Source: Aporhodopirellula rubra
GTDB taxonomy: Bacteria > Planctomycetota > Planctomycetia > Pirellulales > Pirellulaceae
Reading direction: 5' to 3'
Length of the DNA stretch: 64,000 nt
Assembly (NCBI RefSeq): GCF_014192335.1
Contig: NZ_JACHXU010000026.1
Coordinates: 62,001 to 126,000 of the forward strand
Numbering within the stretch: position 1 is the first letter of the stretch; each line of letters opens with the position of its first letter. Both the position numbers and the translations under genes were made by a program. This document shows, piece after piece, positions 36,541 to 44,435 of the stretch. Below the pieces are notes generated by a model, which saw only the letters and a program-made list of their open reading frames with translations, did no database searches and was not told where the DNA came from.

Positions 36541-37971
36541 ATGAGCTACCCGCGCGTTGCCAGCTTGAAGAACGGCGAATCGTTTTGTCGCCATCTTTCA
36601 GATTCGTCCATTGAATTGCCCTTCGATGAGGAGGTTCAAACCGGAGCGGAATCTCCGCTGGGGCGTTCGTTGGAGGTGCATGGTCGAACGATCGGTAACC
36701 GCTTTTGTATCTTGCCTATGGAAGGATGGGACGGGACGTCCGATGGTAAGCCCACTGATTTGACCCGTCGCCGGTGGCGGAACTTTGGGCTCAGCGGAGC
36801 AAAACTGATTTGGGGTGGAGAGGCGGTTGCGGTGCGTCGCGACGGCCGGGCGAATCCGAATCAGTTGATGATCAACGAAGGCAACTGCGGCGAGATTGCT
36901 TCGTTGCGCGAGGAACTCGTTAGCACTCATGAAGAGCACTTCGATGATAGCAGCGATCTGATGATCGGGTTGCAGCTAACGCATTCAGGGAGATACGCGC
37001 GACCGAACGATAAGAAGCGTCCGGAACCACGAGTGGTTCAGCGAAATGTGGTACTCGACCGTCGCGTCGGAGTGGAGGATGACTCCGCGATATTGACGGA
37101 CGATGAATTGAGCCGATTGATTGACGATTTCATCGCCGCTGCGGTTTTGGCGGAGCGGGCCGGGTTCACGTTTGTTGACGTCAAGCATTGTCACGGGTAC
37201 CTCGGCCATGAACTACTCGCGGGAGTGGATCGACCGGGGCGGTTCGGCGGGAGTTTTGAAAACCGAACGAGATTCTTGAGGGATATCGTTGCAGGGATTA
37301 AGGCCGCTACCAACGAGATGAACATCGGTGTTCGACTGAGCGTGTTCGATTTCGTTCCTTACTGTCCAGGTGAAGATCGCATTGGAATCGCGGAGCCCGG
37401 TAGTGAGCCCCGGAAGACATTCGGAGGCAACTCAACCGGCGACGGCATGGACCTTGCTGAGCCGTCGCGGTTGATCGAGTTGATGCAGGAGATCGGGATT
37501 CGGATGGTCTGCACAACCGCTGGCAGTCCGTACTACAACCCACATATCCAGCGCCCCGCATTCTTTCCGCCGAGCGACGGGTATCAGCCTCCGGAGGATC
37601 CATTGGTTGGCGTGTCGCGTCAAGTCGCTGCTGTTGAGCAGCTCAAGAAGCAGCATCCGGAGATGATATTCATCGGATCCGGGTACACCTACTTGCAAGA
37701 CTATCTGCCGAACGTGGGGCAAGCGGTGGTTGCGCGCGGAATGGCTGATTCGATCGGATTGGGGCGGATGGTGTTGTCGTATCCCGAGTTACCTGCCGAC
37801 GTGATTGGTGGGCGGGATTGGCAGCGAAAGAAGGTGTGTCGCACGTTTAGTGATTGCACGACGGCGCCGCGAGAAGGCATTGTGAGTGGCTGCTATCCGC
37901 TCGATCCGTTTTACAAGAAACGTGAAGAGCGAGACTTGCTCAAGGCGGCAAAAGCGCGGCTGCAGAAGTGA
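36541..37971 (+). CDS. NADH:flavin oxidoreductase, Old Yellow Enzyme family
   Basis: A 476-residue FMN TIM-barrel enzyme. NRFCILPMEGWDG marks the N-terminal FMN strand. GLQLTHSGRYARP, the substrate-binding KHCHGYLGHELL and GRFGGSFENRTRF are family motifs. The C-terminal VARGMADSIGLGRMVLSYP completes the FMN site. A Cys-rich tail (VCRTFSDCTTAPREGIVSGC) resembles the iron-sulfur ligand region of the 2,4-dienoyl-CoA reductase branch, but only three Cys are present and no second domain follows. It likely reduces an activated C=C bond with NAD(P)H. Substrate is unknown. Confidence 0.88.
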   Translation: MSYPRVASLKNGESFCRHLSDSSIELPFDEEVQTGAESPLGRSLEVHGRTIGNRFCILPMEGWDGTSDGKPTDLTRRRWRNFGLSGAKLIWGGEAVAVRRDGRANPNQLMINEGNCGEIASLREELVSTHEEHFDDSSDLMIGLQLTHSGRYARPNDKKRPEPRVVQRNVVLDRRVGVEDDSAILTDDELSRLIDDFIAAAVLAERAGFTFVDVKHCHGYLGHELLAGVDRPGRFGGSFENRTRFLRDIVAGIKAATNEMNIGVRLSVFDFVPYCPGEDRIGIAEPGSEPRKTFGGNSTGDGMDLAEPSRLIELMQEIGIRMVCTTAGSPYYNPHIQRPAFFPPSDGYQPPEDPLVGVSRQVAAVEQLKKQHPEMIFIGSGYTYLQDYLPNVGQAVVARGMADSIGLGRMVLSYPELPADVIGGRDWQRKKVCRTFSDCTTAPREGIVSGCYPLDPFYKKREERDLLKAAKARLQK

Positions 37972-38076
37972 TCATCGTGGCCAAGCGATGTCGATACGTT
38001 TTCGCATTCTGCCCGGTCGAAAGACAAAGGGGGCAGTAAAGCGTTTTGGCTAGTCAGCAAAAGTGGTGCAGTCGGG

Positions 38077-38103
38077 ACGCGAAGGGTTCTCACCGCTTCG
38101 CGT
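38077..38103. terminator. Hairpin between convergent genes
   Basis: ACGCGAAG at 38077-38084 pairs with CTTCGCGT at 38096-38103 across an 11-base loop. It lies between the Old Yellow Enzyme gene and the leftward TANGO2 gene. There is no clear U-tract on either strand, so its role in termination is inferred from position. Confidence 0.4.
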
Positions 38104-38153
38104 TGTCTTGATTCGACGGAGTTTTGACGTTCCGTCGGTAAGGCCAGGTCTTG

Positions 38154-38930
38154 TTACGAGACCTTCGCTTTGGTGCGAGCTTCCCGCAAGCCACGGCTGA
38201 GGATGTCTCGTAGCATTGGCGAGTAGTCTTCGTACTTGTTACGGTCGGGTGCACCGTTGCTGAACTGGTAGATTGCATCGCGAGGCTTGACACCGAGTGC
38301 AATCAGAGTGCTGCATACCGTTGCGTAGTCGCCGTTGCGAACGACCATGCTCGGGCGTCCCGGACCGACTGGTGCACGGGCGAAGACTTTGCTGGCGACG
38401 GCCAGGAACTTGACCGGCGAGTCGAGCGTCTGGAGTGTCAGCAAACGACGGGCAAGTTGGACGCGTGGATCGTCGGGGTCGTTGAGGTTCCGAGCACCGA
38501 TGATGTTCAGACCCTCTTGCAACTCCACGACTTCCTGGCGTTCGTCGGCGTGGATGGCGTATCCCGCTTTCGCGTCAGCGATGATAATATTGCAACCTTC
38601 GTAGCGATTTTTCGCGAATTCGGTTTGAGCCTTTTCGAGTGCTCGCCGCGAAGAAGTGCATCGCAGGAGGTCCATCGCGAGTTGGCCACGTGAACGTTGG
38701 CCGAAGAGAGGCGTTGCCGTGGCTCGATTCGTCAAGCCGACAAACAGCCCGTTTTGATTCACACCCAACCAAGTGCCACCGGCCTTTTGATCGATTCCAC
38801 AAAGTACGCGAGGTTTACCCGATTGAATCGACGGAGTTTGACTCGGTCGATCGACGTACTCCTCGCGGTTGGCCGCGACAAGAATGGGACTTTCGGGGAC
38901 CAAACGATACTGAACAGCTAGCAAGCACAT
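38154..38930 (-). CDS. NRDE/TANGO2 family protein
   Basis: A 258-residue protein of the TANGO2 (NRDE) family, whose molecular role is not settled; heme handling and an Ntn-hydrolase fold have been proposed. It begins MCLLAVQY, with Cys2 as the possible N-terminal nucleophile, and has the family stretch VAANREEYVDRPS near 22-35 with NREE in place of the usual NRDE. GGTWLGVNQNGLFVGLTN follows. The ATG at 38930 is chosen over an upstream TTG at 38945 because it puts Cys at position 2, as the family expects. No neighbour gives context beyond the heme-pathway pair 2 kb away. Confidence 0.88.
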   Translation of the reverse strand: MCLLAVQYRLVPESPILVAANREEYVDRPSQTPSIQSGKPRVLCGIDQKAGGTWLGVNQNGLFVGLTNRATATPLFGQRSRGQLAMDLLRCTSSRRALEKAQTEFAKNRYEGCNIIIADAKAGYAIHADERQEVVELQEGLNIIGARNLNDPDDPRVQLARRLLTLQTLDSPVKFLAVASKVFARAPVGPGRPSMVVRNGDYATVCSTLIALGVKPRDAIYQFSNGAPDRNKYEDYSPMLRDILSRGLREARTKAKVS

Positions 38931-39264
38931 CAGGGAGACATCCAACTTTCAAAGATCAGTGATTTCCAGTCTCACGCACGCAATCACTCCCACCCAAGAG
39001 ATCCGTTCGGATTGGTGTTGCGAGCCTGTGAGACTCGCGATCAGGGCGGATCCGAAAACGGCACCGGGATTCCCTGAAAACACCACTCATGTCGAACCCC
39101 CCGAAGGAGAGCCTGGTGTGATTGACGTGAGTCACAATGTAGCTACGCGAGAATCGACGCCACACCCCCTGGCGGGGGGTTTGTTGATCTTTTATTGCCA
39201 GAAGTGGCGAAGTTTGCCGTTTGGGGACATCGATTGGATCGTTGGGATCCCCGGAAGGGGTGGT
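38931..39264. other. Intergenic region with an orphan plus-strand terminator
   Basis: About 330 bp between the TANGO2 start and the end of the receiver gene, both leftward. A GC-rich hairpin with a T-rich tail at 39164-39194 is oriented for a rightward transcript, yet no rightward gene is seen here. The remaining sequence has no convincing coding frame. Confidence 0.45.
39164..39194 (+). terminator. Candidate terminator without an obvious gene
   Basis: ACCCCC at 39164-39169 pairs with GGGGGT at 39175-39180 across a five-base loop, followed by TTGTTGATCTTTT on the plus strand. Orientation is opposite to the surrounding genes. Confidence 0.5.
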
Positions 39265-39735
39265 TTAGAGGGTAGAAGTCTCGTTCCACACCCCCCAAGA
39301 CTGATGTGCGATCGGTGATTGGGAATCAGTGTTTGCCGCCATTGTGGGGGTAAAATGGCCATCAATCAATCGCGTCAACTGTTTTGGACTGAAAGGTTTG
39401 CCCATTACCGCGAGCAGTCCAAATTCGTCCTGCAGTTGGGAGCAATCGAGCTCAAATCCCTTTGCCGTGCACAGGACAGCGGTGGAAATGAGAGGTTGTC
39501 CTTCCGACGCGGCATCCCGAACTCGGTGAAGTAGTTCAATTCCGCTGCAGCGAGGCATCTGGTGGTCGGTAACGAGCAGGTCGATATCGCCTTCTTGGAG
39601 TCGTTGCCATGCCTGTTCGCCGTCGGGAGCGGTGAAAACTCGATATCCTGCCTGCTCGATCGTGAAATGCATCAAACGACGGAAAACGGGGTCGTCTTCG
39701 GCAACGAGGATGGAGGGCGGGTTGGAATATGGCAT
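39265..39735 (-). CDS. Stand-alone response-regulator receiver domain
   Basis: A 156-residue protein made of one CheY-like receiver domain and a short tail. The acid pocket is E13-D14-D15, the phospho-acceptor D57 sits in LLVTDHQMP, and K113 in MGKPFSP completes the site. T90 (LCTAKG) is the switch Thr. No output domain follows; the last 35 residues are polar. The ATG at 39735 is used; the upstream TTG at 39750 lacks family likeness. It starts 11 bp after a tiny prepilin-like gene, so the two are probably one transcript. No histidine kinase is nearby. Confidence 0.9.
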   Translation of the reverse strand: MPYSNPPSILVAEDDPVFRRLMHFTIEQAGYRVFTAPDGEQAWQRLQEGDIDLLVTDHQMPRCSGIELLHRVRDAASEGQPLISTAVLCTAKGFELDCSQLQDEFGLLAVMGKPFSPKQLTRLIDGHFTPTMAANTDSQSPIAHQSWGVWNETSTL

Positions 39736-39746
39736 GGAGTTCTCGA

Positions 39747-39896
39747 TCAAAAAGGGATAGCGCCAAAGAGCCGCGGGGCAGCGATCGCGGTGATTACTCC
39801 TAGAATCACGACAGCCACCACGATCTCGGTCATCATCGTGCCGTCAGGAAAGTGATCCTTGCGGTCGTTGTTACGAGTCGTGGGAGATTGAGACAT
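39747..39896 (-). CDS. Short prepilin-like membrane peptide (49 residues)
   Basis: An ATG at 39896 opens a 49-residue frame. A polar leader of 19 residues ends in DG, then comes TMMTEIVVAVVILGVITAIAAP and the stop nine residues later. With cleavage after G19, Glu24 falls at +5, exactly as in type IV pilins and pseudopilins, and the rest is the N-terminal hydrophobic helix. The globular domain is absent. This could be a truncated pseudopilin, a small membrane peptide, or an initiator-type minor pilin. The gene precedes the receiver gene by 11 bp. It is supported by the motif and by its position; expression is not known. Confidence 0.6.
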   Translation of the reverse strand: MSQSPTTRNNDRKDHFPDGTMMTEIVVAVVILGVITAIAAPRLFGAIPF

Positions 39897-40090
39897 GAGA
39901 TTGCCCGCGTGTCGCTTTGGCGAACGTGTAGAGTGGATCGAACGAATCGGCTTACAGGAAACCTACATCACAAATTGCCGCACATACTGAGCGTGCCCCC
40001 GTTGTAACGGGCGTGAATTTAAGGTCTGTCTGCTCCCGAGGCCTCAGATCGTGCGCAACGCGACAAATCGGCGTGACCGTCATGATTGCC

Positions 40091-40120
40091 TTGACGCTTA
40101 CTTCGCGACGTTTCTATACT
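40091..40120 (+). promoter_or_regulatory. Sigma70-type promoter
   Basis: TTGACG at 40091-40096 and TATACT at 40115-40120 are 18 bases apart, close to the vegetative consensus. The start of transcription would fall near 40127, giving a leader of about 68 bases before the ATG at 40195. Confidence 0.6.
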
Positions 40121-40194
40121 CCCGCACCACTCACGGCGTCGTGCGCGCGCCGATTTAACGGAATTTTCCCCTAACGGCTTTGGACCGATCACCC

Positions 40195-41181
40195 ATGAAT
40201 AGCGAGCGACGCCATGAACTCCAGGAGAACGAGCTAGCTAGCGCCCTCGATAAGATCAACAAAAAGATCGATCCGTATTCCAAACCGATCGCTGCCGCCG
40301 TCGCTGCTGGGTTCATCGGCTTGCTCGGGTGGGGATTCTATTCCAGCACTCAATCCGAAAAACGCAGTGACGCGACGTACCAATTGATCGAAGGGTCGAT
40401 TCGAGGCGACAGCGAAATCTTGGCGGCGGTAGCGGCGAGCTATCCGAACACACCGATGGCGGCTTGGTCACGTTTGTATCAAGGCAGTCAGAAGATGGGT
40501 GCTGGCATGAACGCCCTCTTCAACAGCCGCGATGAGGCGGAAGAACTGCTCGGCGAAGCCGCTACGGCTTACAAGGAAGCGATTTCGTTGAGCAAAGATA
40601 CGCTGATCCTCTCTCGTGCCAATTTTGGGCTCGCTCGAATCGCCGAATCGCTCGGTAACACCGACGAGGCGATCGCCAGCTACGAAGCTGTCATGGCGGC
40701 GGGCGAATCGGATGCGATGGTGACGGAAGCTAAGAATCGGATCGAAATTCTCTCGAATCCTGCCGCTGGTGAGTTTTTGGCTTGGTTCGGTGAGCAAGAC
40801 TTCTCGCCCGCAGACCCGAGCTTGCCACCGTCGCTGCCGTCTGACCAAATGTTGCCGGACTTGCCAGACCTCGAGTTCCCCGAAATCGAAGCTGACATGG
40901 ATGAGGAAGAAGTCACCGTAGAGGACGCCGATTCCGAGGAAACGATGACTGAAGAGACCGTGACCGAGGAGCCAGCCGCGGAAATGAACGAAGAGGCTGC
41001 GGAAACAGAAGCCTCAGCTTCGGCAGAGGATACGCCAGCGGAAGAGACTCCCGCGGAGGATAGCGCGTCTTCGGAAACCGAGACTCCATCGCCGGAGACC
41101 ACTGAAGAATCAGCCCCCGAACCTTCTAGCGGTGAAGAAAGCGGTGCGGGTGATGAATCGCCCGCTCCGTCAAATTCTTGA
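40195..41181 (+). CDS. Membrane-anchored TPR protein with acidic tail
   Basis: A 328-residue protein. The N-terminal 33 residues are cytoplasmic and charged, one membrane helix follows (IAAAVAAGFIGLLGWGFY), then a periplasmic helical-repeat region of YfgM/Tol-Pal-associated type (AATAYKEAISLSKD..., NTDEAIASYEAVMAAGESD). The last 100 residues are almost only Glu, Ala, Ser, Thr and Pro, which is probably disordered. The ATG at 40195 fits the topology. The stop overlaps the TTG of the RluD-type gene by four bases. It may be a chaperone or assembly factor at the membrane; this is inference. Confidence 0.78.
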   Translation: MNSERRHELQENELASALDKINKKIDPYSKPIAAAVAAGFIGLLGWGFYSSTQSEKRSDATYQLIEGSIRGDSEILAAVAASYPNTPMAAWSRLYQGSQKMGAGMNALFNSRDEAEELLGEAATAYKEAISLSKDTLILSRANFGLARIAESLGNTDEAIASYEAVMAAGESDAMVTEAKNRIEILSNPAAGEFLAWFGEQDFSPADPSLPPSLPSDQMLPDLPDLEFPEIEADMDEEEVTVEDADSEETMTEETVTEEPAAEMNEEAAETEASASAEDTPAEETPAEDSASSETETPSPETTEESAPEPSSGEESGAGDESPAPSNS

Positions 41182-42248
41182 ACGCGACACCCGACGATGG
41201 CGATGCTCGGCAGCACGGTCATTTGCCGAGTAATCCGCTCGAAGACACCGGCGAGGCCGTTCGCTCGTTCGTCGTTCCGGAAACCGCGGATGGTATTCGG
41301 ATCGATTTGTTTTTGACTCAGGTTTGCGACGGTTACAGCCGGTCGCAAATCCGGCTCGCCGTGCAGAACGATGGTGCTGAGATCGATGGCCGGGTGGTTC
41401 GCCCGAGCTTCAAGGTTCGCGCCGGGCAGAATGTTCGTTTTCGATTGCCGGTGGTCGTCAGTGACGACACAGTTCCTGAGAACATTCCGCTAGACATTCT
41501 CTATGAAGACGACGGAATGGTCGTCATCAACAAACCAGCAGGAATGGTCGTTCACCCGGCTCGCGGGAATTGGACGGGAACCCTGACCAGCGCGTTGGCG
41601 TTTCGTTTTCAGTCGTTGTCTGACGTCGGTGGCCCTACGCGGCCCGGGATTGTCCACCGTCTCGACCGAGACACCAGTGGCGTCATTGTGGTCGCGAAGA
41701 ACAACGCGGTTCACCTGCATTTGTCTGCTCAGTGGCACGATCGCAAGGTGCAAAAAACTTACCTCGCTTTAACGGCGGGGCGACTGGATCGGGACCGGGA
41801 TTGGATCAACGCGCCCATCGGACGTCATCCGTATCAGCGCGACAAACAGGCGATTCGCGAGAATCACGAGACGAGCAAACCTGCTTCGACGTTCTATGAG
41901 GTGATCAGCCGGCACGGGCGAGTGACTCAAGTGAAGGTCTCCCCGAAGACCGGTCGGACGCACCAAATTCGCGTGCACCTGGCACACATCGGCTGCCCCA
42001 TTTTGTGTGACCGGCTCTATGCTGGCCATTCGGTTCTGACTCGGGCGGGCTTGGCAAGAGCCTCGGGCGAAACGCTCGTGGCGTCGGAGGAAGACTCCTT
42101 GGATGGGGGGTGTGATGAAGTGATATTGGATCGTCAGGCCCTCCATGCACACCAGTTGACGCTGGTGAATCCTCAGACGCAGAAGGAAATGACGTTTACG
42201 GCACCCTTACCCGCCGATATGGGGCGAGTGATCAATTTGCTTACGTGA
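41178..42248 (+). CDS. rluD: RluD-family 23S rRNA pseudouridine synthase
   Basis: A 356-residue enzyme that would convert uridine to pseudouridine in 23S rRNA helix 69. An S4-like RNA-binding domain lies at about 37-95 ([11 protein letters not shown]...[19 protein letters not shown]). The catalytic motif [12 protein letters not shown] at 157-168 contains the nucleophile D163. Downstream, the [25 protein letters not shown]-like stretch is typical. An insertion near 285-310 is acidic. It begins at a TTG that overlaps the preceding stop (TTGA), a layout that suggests translational coupling. RluD against RluC subtype is inferred from the S4 domain and motif. Confidence 0.9.
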   Translation: [356 protein letters not shown]

Positions 42249-42451
42249 ACGTTGGTTCGTCTTACACGGTTGGTGTGACTATACTGCTCGCTGTGTTGGG
42301 GAGTGATTGCGGATTATGATCCGGAAGCACGCGTTTAATGATTATGATCATCTCCCCGCAATATGCCGCCTGTTCCGCTCCTCGGAGAGCCTGCAACCGG
42401 TTGCATATCGAATCAAGGTGTCAGGGAAGCCGCCACAATCGGCCATTAGCC

Positions 42452-43573
42452 ATGCCAGCGACTACGCGTTACGAACCAACTCCAACGATCACCTACCTCG
42501 GTGCTCAATCTCAAACGAGCGACCCGAAGCTCGTTAACCGCTACGATGAGCTCACCCGCGACCGCAAGGTCTCCTGGACTGGGCATTATCGTTTGTTGCG
42601 GATGCTCGGTCGTGGCGGTCAGGGCGAGGTCTATCTGACCGAATATCGCGGCACGGACAGTTTCACCGTTCCGGTCGCGATGAAAATCTTTTCGCCGGAG
42701 CGTTTTAAAGACGCCCGAGCGTACGATGAAGCGATGCAGCGTGTGGCATCGATCGCAGCCCGTGTGGCAATGATCCAGCATGACAACTTGCTCGACGTGC
42801 AGAACTTTTTCGAGCGGGATCGCATCCGCGTGATGTTGATGGAGTGGATCGACGGCTACGATTTGCGGCAATTGGTCATGCCGCAGTGCCTCGAGTTGTT
42901 GCGGGACTATGTCCATCCAAAGCGATGGCGATATATCAACGATGTGATCATGACCGAGGGTGTGGAGCAGTCACGCTTCAAAGCCGGTGTTGCCGTGGCG
43001 ATCGTGCGAGAGTGTCTCGCCGCCTTGGCCGCGTTGCACCGTGAGGGGATCGTCCACGGGGACGTCAAACCCGCGAACATCATGCTCAAACGCAGTGGGC
43101 ACGCGAAGTTGATCGATATGGGATCGTCAATTGACTACCGCAATCCGCCGAGTGATCGCGAATGCACGCCGATCTATGCTGCACCCGAAGTGCTCGAGAA
43201 CCGTCCGGCAACGCCTCGCAGCGACTTGGCGAGTCTCGGTTACGTGTTGATCGAGTTGCTCGCGGGTGTGAACCCCTGTTCGGGCCTGACCAGTTTGGCG
43301 GACTTTTTGAAAGCCAAATGGGAGTTGCCGAAGAACCTCGACAAAATCCTGCCTGAAGAGGTTTTGCGGAATCAATTGTTGATGAATTTTCTTCGCGGTT
43401 TGATCGCGCCGGACCCGACGCGACGATTTGTCAGTGCCGAAGAAGCCGAACATGTGGAACAAGGTGGTGCGGCGGCGTTCCATCGTCAGTTGACTCTCAG
43501 TAACATGTCGACGGAGTACGACAATGACATTCGTCATTGGCTCGAAGAGCTGCGACATCTTGAGAACGACTGA
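42452..43573 (+). CDS. Cytoplasmic Ser/Thr protein kinase with HGD/DMG variants
   Basis: A 373-residue kinase without membrane helices. The Gly loop GRGGQG lies at 53-58, K78 in VAMK, and the catalytic loop reads VHGDVKPANI with H202-G203-D204, so the usual Arg of HRD is Gly. DFG is replaced by D222-M-G224, and APE at 244-246 is present. Lys, Asp and metal-binding Asp are intact, so activity is possible; the loss of the HRD arginine implies no need for activation-loop phosphorylation. The start is uncertain because the frame is open upstream; the ATG at 42452 removes a Cys-rich tail with no family likeness. It is followed after four bases by an inositol monophosphatase gene. Confidence 0.85.
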   Translation: MPATTRYEPTPTITYLGAQSQTSDPKLVNRYDELTRDRKVSWTGHYRLLRMLGRGGQGEVYLTEYRGTDSFTVPVAMKIFSPERFKDARAYDEAMQRVASIAARVAMIQHDNLLDVQNFFERDRIRVMLMEWIDGYDLRQLVMPQCLELLRDYVHPKRWRYINDVIMTEGVEQSRFKAGVAVAIVRECLAALAALHREGIVHGDVKPANIMLKRSGHAKLIDMGSSIDYRNPPSDRECTPIYAAPEVLENRPATPRSDLASLGYVLIELLAGVNPCSGLTSLADFLKAKWELPKNLDKILPEEVLRNQLLMNFLRGLIAPDPTRRFVSAEEAEHVEQGGAAAFHRQLTLSNMSTEYDNDIRHWLEELRHLEND

Positions 43574-43577
43574 TTTC

Positions 43578-44375
43578 ATGGATAACGAACACCTGCACGT
43601 CGCCGTCGAAGCTGCCCGTGCGGGCGCGCGAGAATTGATGGCCCGTTATGAAAACCGGGTGGTCAGTGAAAAAGGTCCCAAGGATCTTGTTACTGACGCC
43701 GACTTAGCCGCCCAAGCCGCGATCCGAAAAATCCTTGAGGCGAGTTATCCCGACTACGCCTTTGTCGGCGAAGAGGAGGGCGAAACGGAACCGCTCCCGT
43801 CGGTTCGCGAAGGCGCCGAGGATGCACCGCCGTGTTGGGTGGTCGATCCGCTCGATGGCACCGTCAACTATGTGCATCGCTTGCAGAGTTTCGCGGTTTC
43901 GATCGCGCTCTATGCAAAAGGAAAAATGCGTCTCGGCGTGATCTATGATCCGACCCGTGACGAATGGTTTACCGCAATCGATGGCCAAGGCGCGATGTGT
44001 AACGATCGGCCGATGAAGTCGAGTGATGCCGTTGATCTCAACGAAAGTTTGGTTGCGTGTAGCTTCCGCGCCGGTGTCACGTCGGATTCGCCGGAGGTGG
44101 GTAGGTTTGTTCGAGTGCTCGAACGATGCCGGTCATTGCGACGTCTCGGGTCGTGTGCGCTGAACATGTGTTATGTGGCGGACGGCCGTTTGGACGCATA
44201 CTGGGCCACTAATGTGGCCGCATGGGATTCGGCGGCCGGGACCGTGATCGCGCGCGAGGCGGGGGCGACCCTCAGTGGCTATGATGGTCACGAGTTTGAC
44301 GATTGGTCACCCAAGTTTTGTGTCGCCGCGACGCCCCAACTGCACGCCGCTTTGATCGAGCAGCTCACCGCATAG
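43578..44375 (+). CDS. Inositol monophosphatase family phosphatase
   Basis: A 265-residue magnesium-dependent, lithium-sensitive-type phosphatase. The metal sites are E66 region (FVGEEEGE), D90-P-L-D93-G-T (WVVDPLDGTVNYVH), and the later AWDSAAG near 215-222. It would release phosphate from myo-inositol 1-phosphate or a similar sugar phosphate in the cytoplasm. The ATG follows the kinase stop by four bases, so the two share a transcript. Substrate cannot be fixed from sequence; 3'-phosphoadenosine phosphatase is an alternative in this family. Confidence 0.93.
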   Translation: MDNEHLHVAVEAARAGARELMARYENRVVSEKGPKDLVTDADLAAQAAIRKILEASYPDYAFVGEEEGETEPLPSVREGAEDAPPCWVVDPLDGTVNYVHRLQSFAVSIALYAKGKMRLGVIYDPTRDEWFTAIDGQGAMCNDRPMKSSDAVDLNESLVACSFRAGVTSDSPEVGRFVRVLERCRSLRRLGSCALNMCYVADGRLDAYWATNVAAWDSAAGTVIAREAGATLSGYDGHEFDDWSPKFCVAATPQLHAALIEQLTA

Positions 44376-44435
44376 CTGGGTGTGTGTGTCGACGGTTACC
44401 GCCGTATCCACCGAAATCGACGAAACGCTCCTTCT

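Noticed and set aside
39117-39136. TGTGA...TCACA inverted repeat resembling a CRP site
   Set aside because: The spacer is 10 bases, not 6, and the position is about 190 bp from the nearest start, so it is probably chance.
38959-39318. Rightward frame of 119 codons in the gap before the receiver gene
   Set aside because: It runs through the hairpin at 39164-39194 and over the receiver gene, and has no protein-like features.
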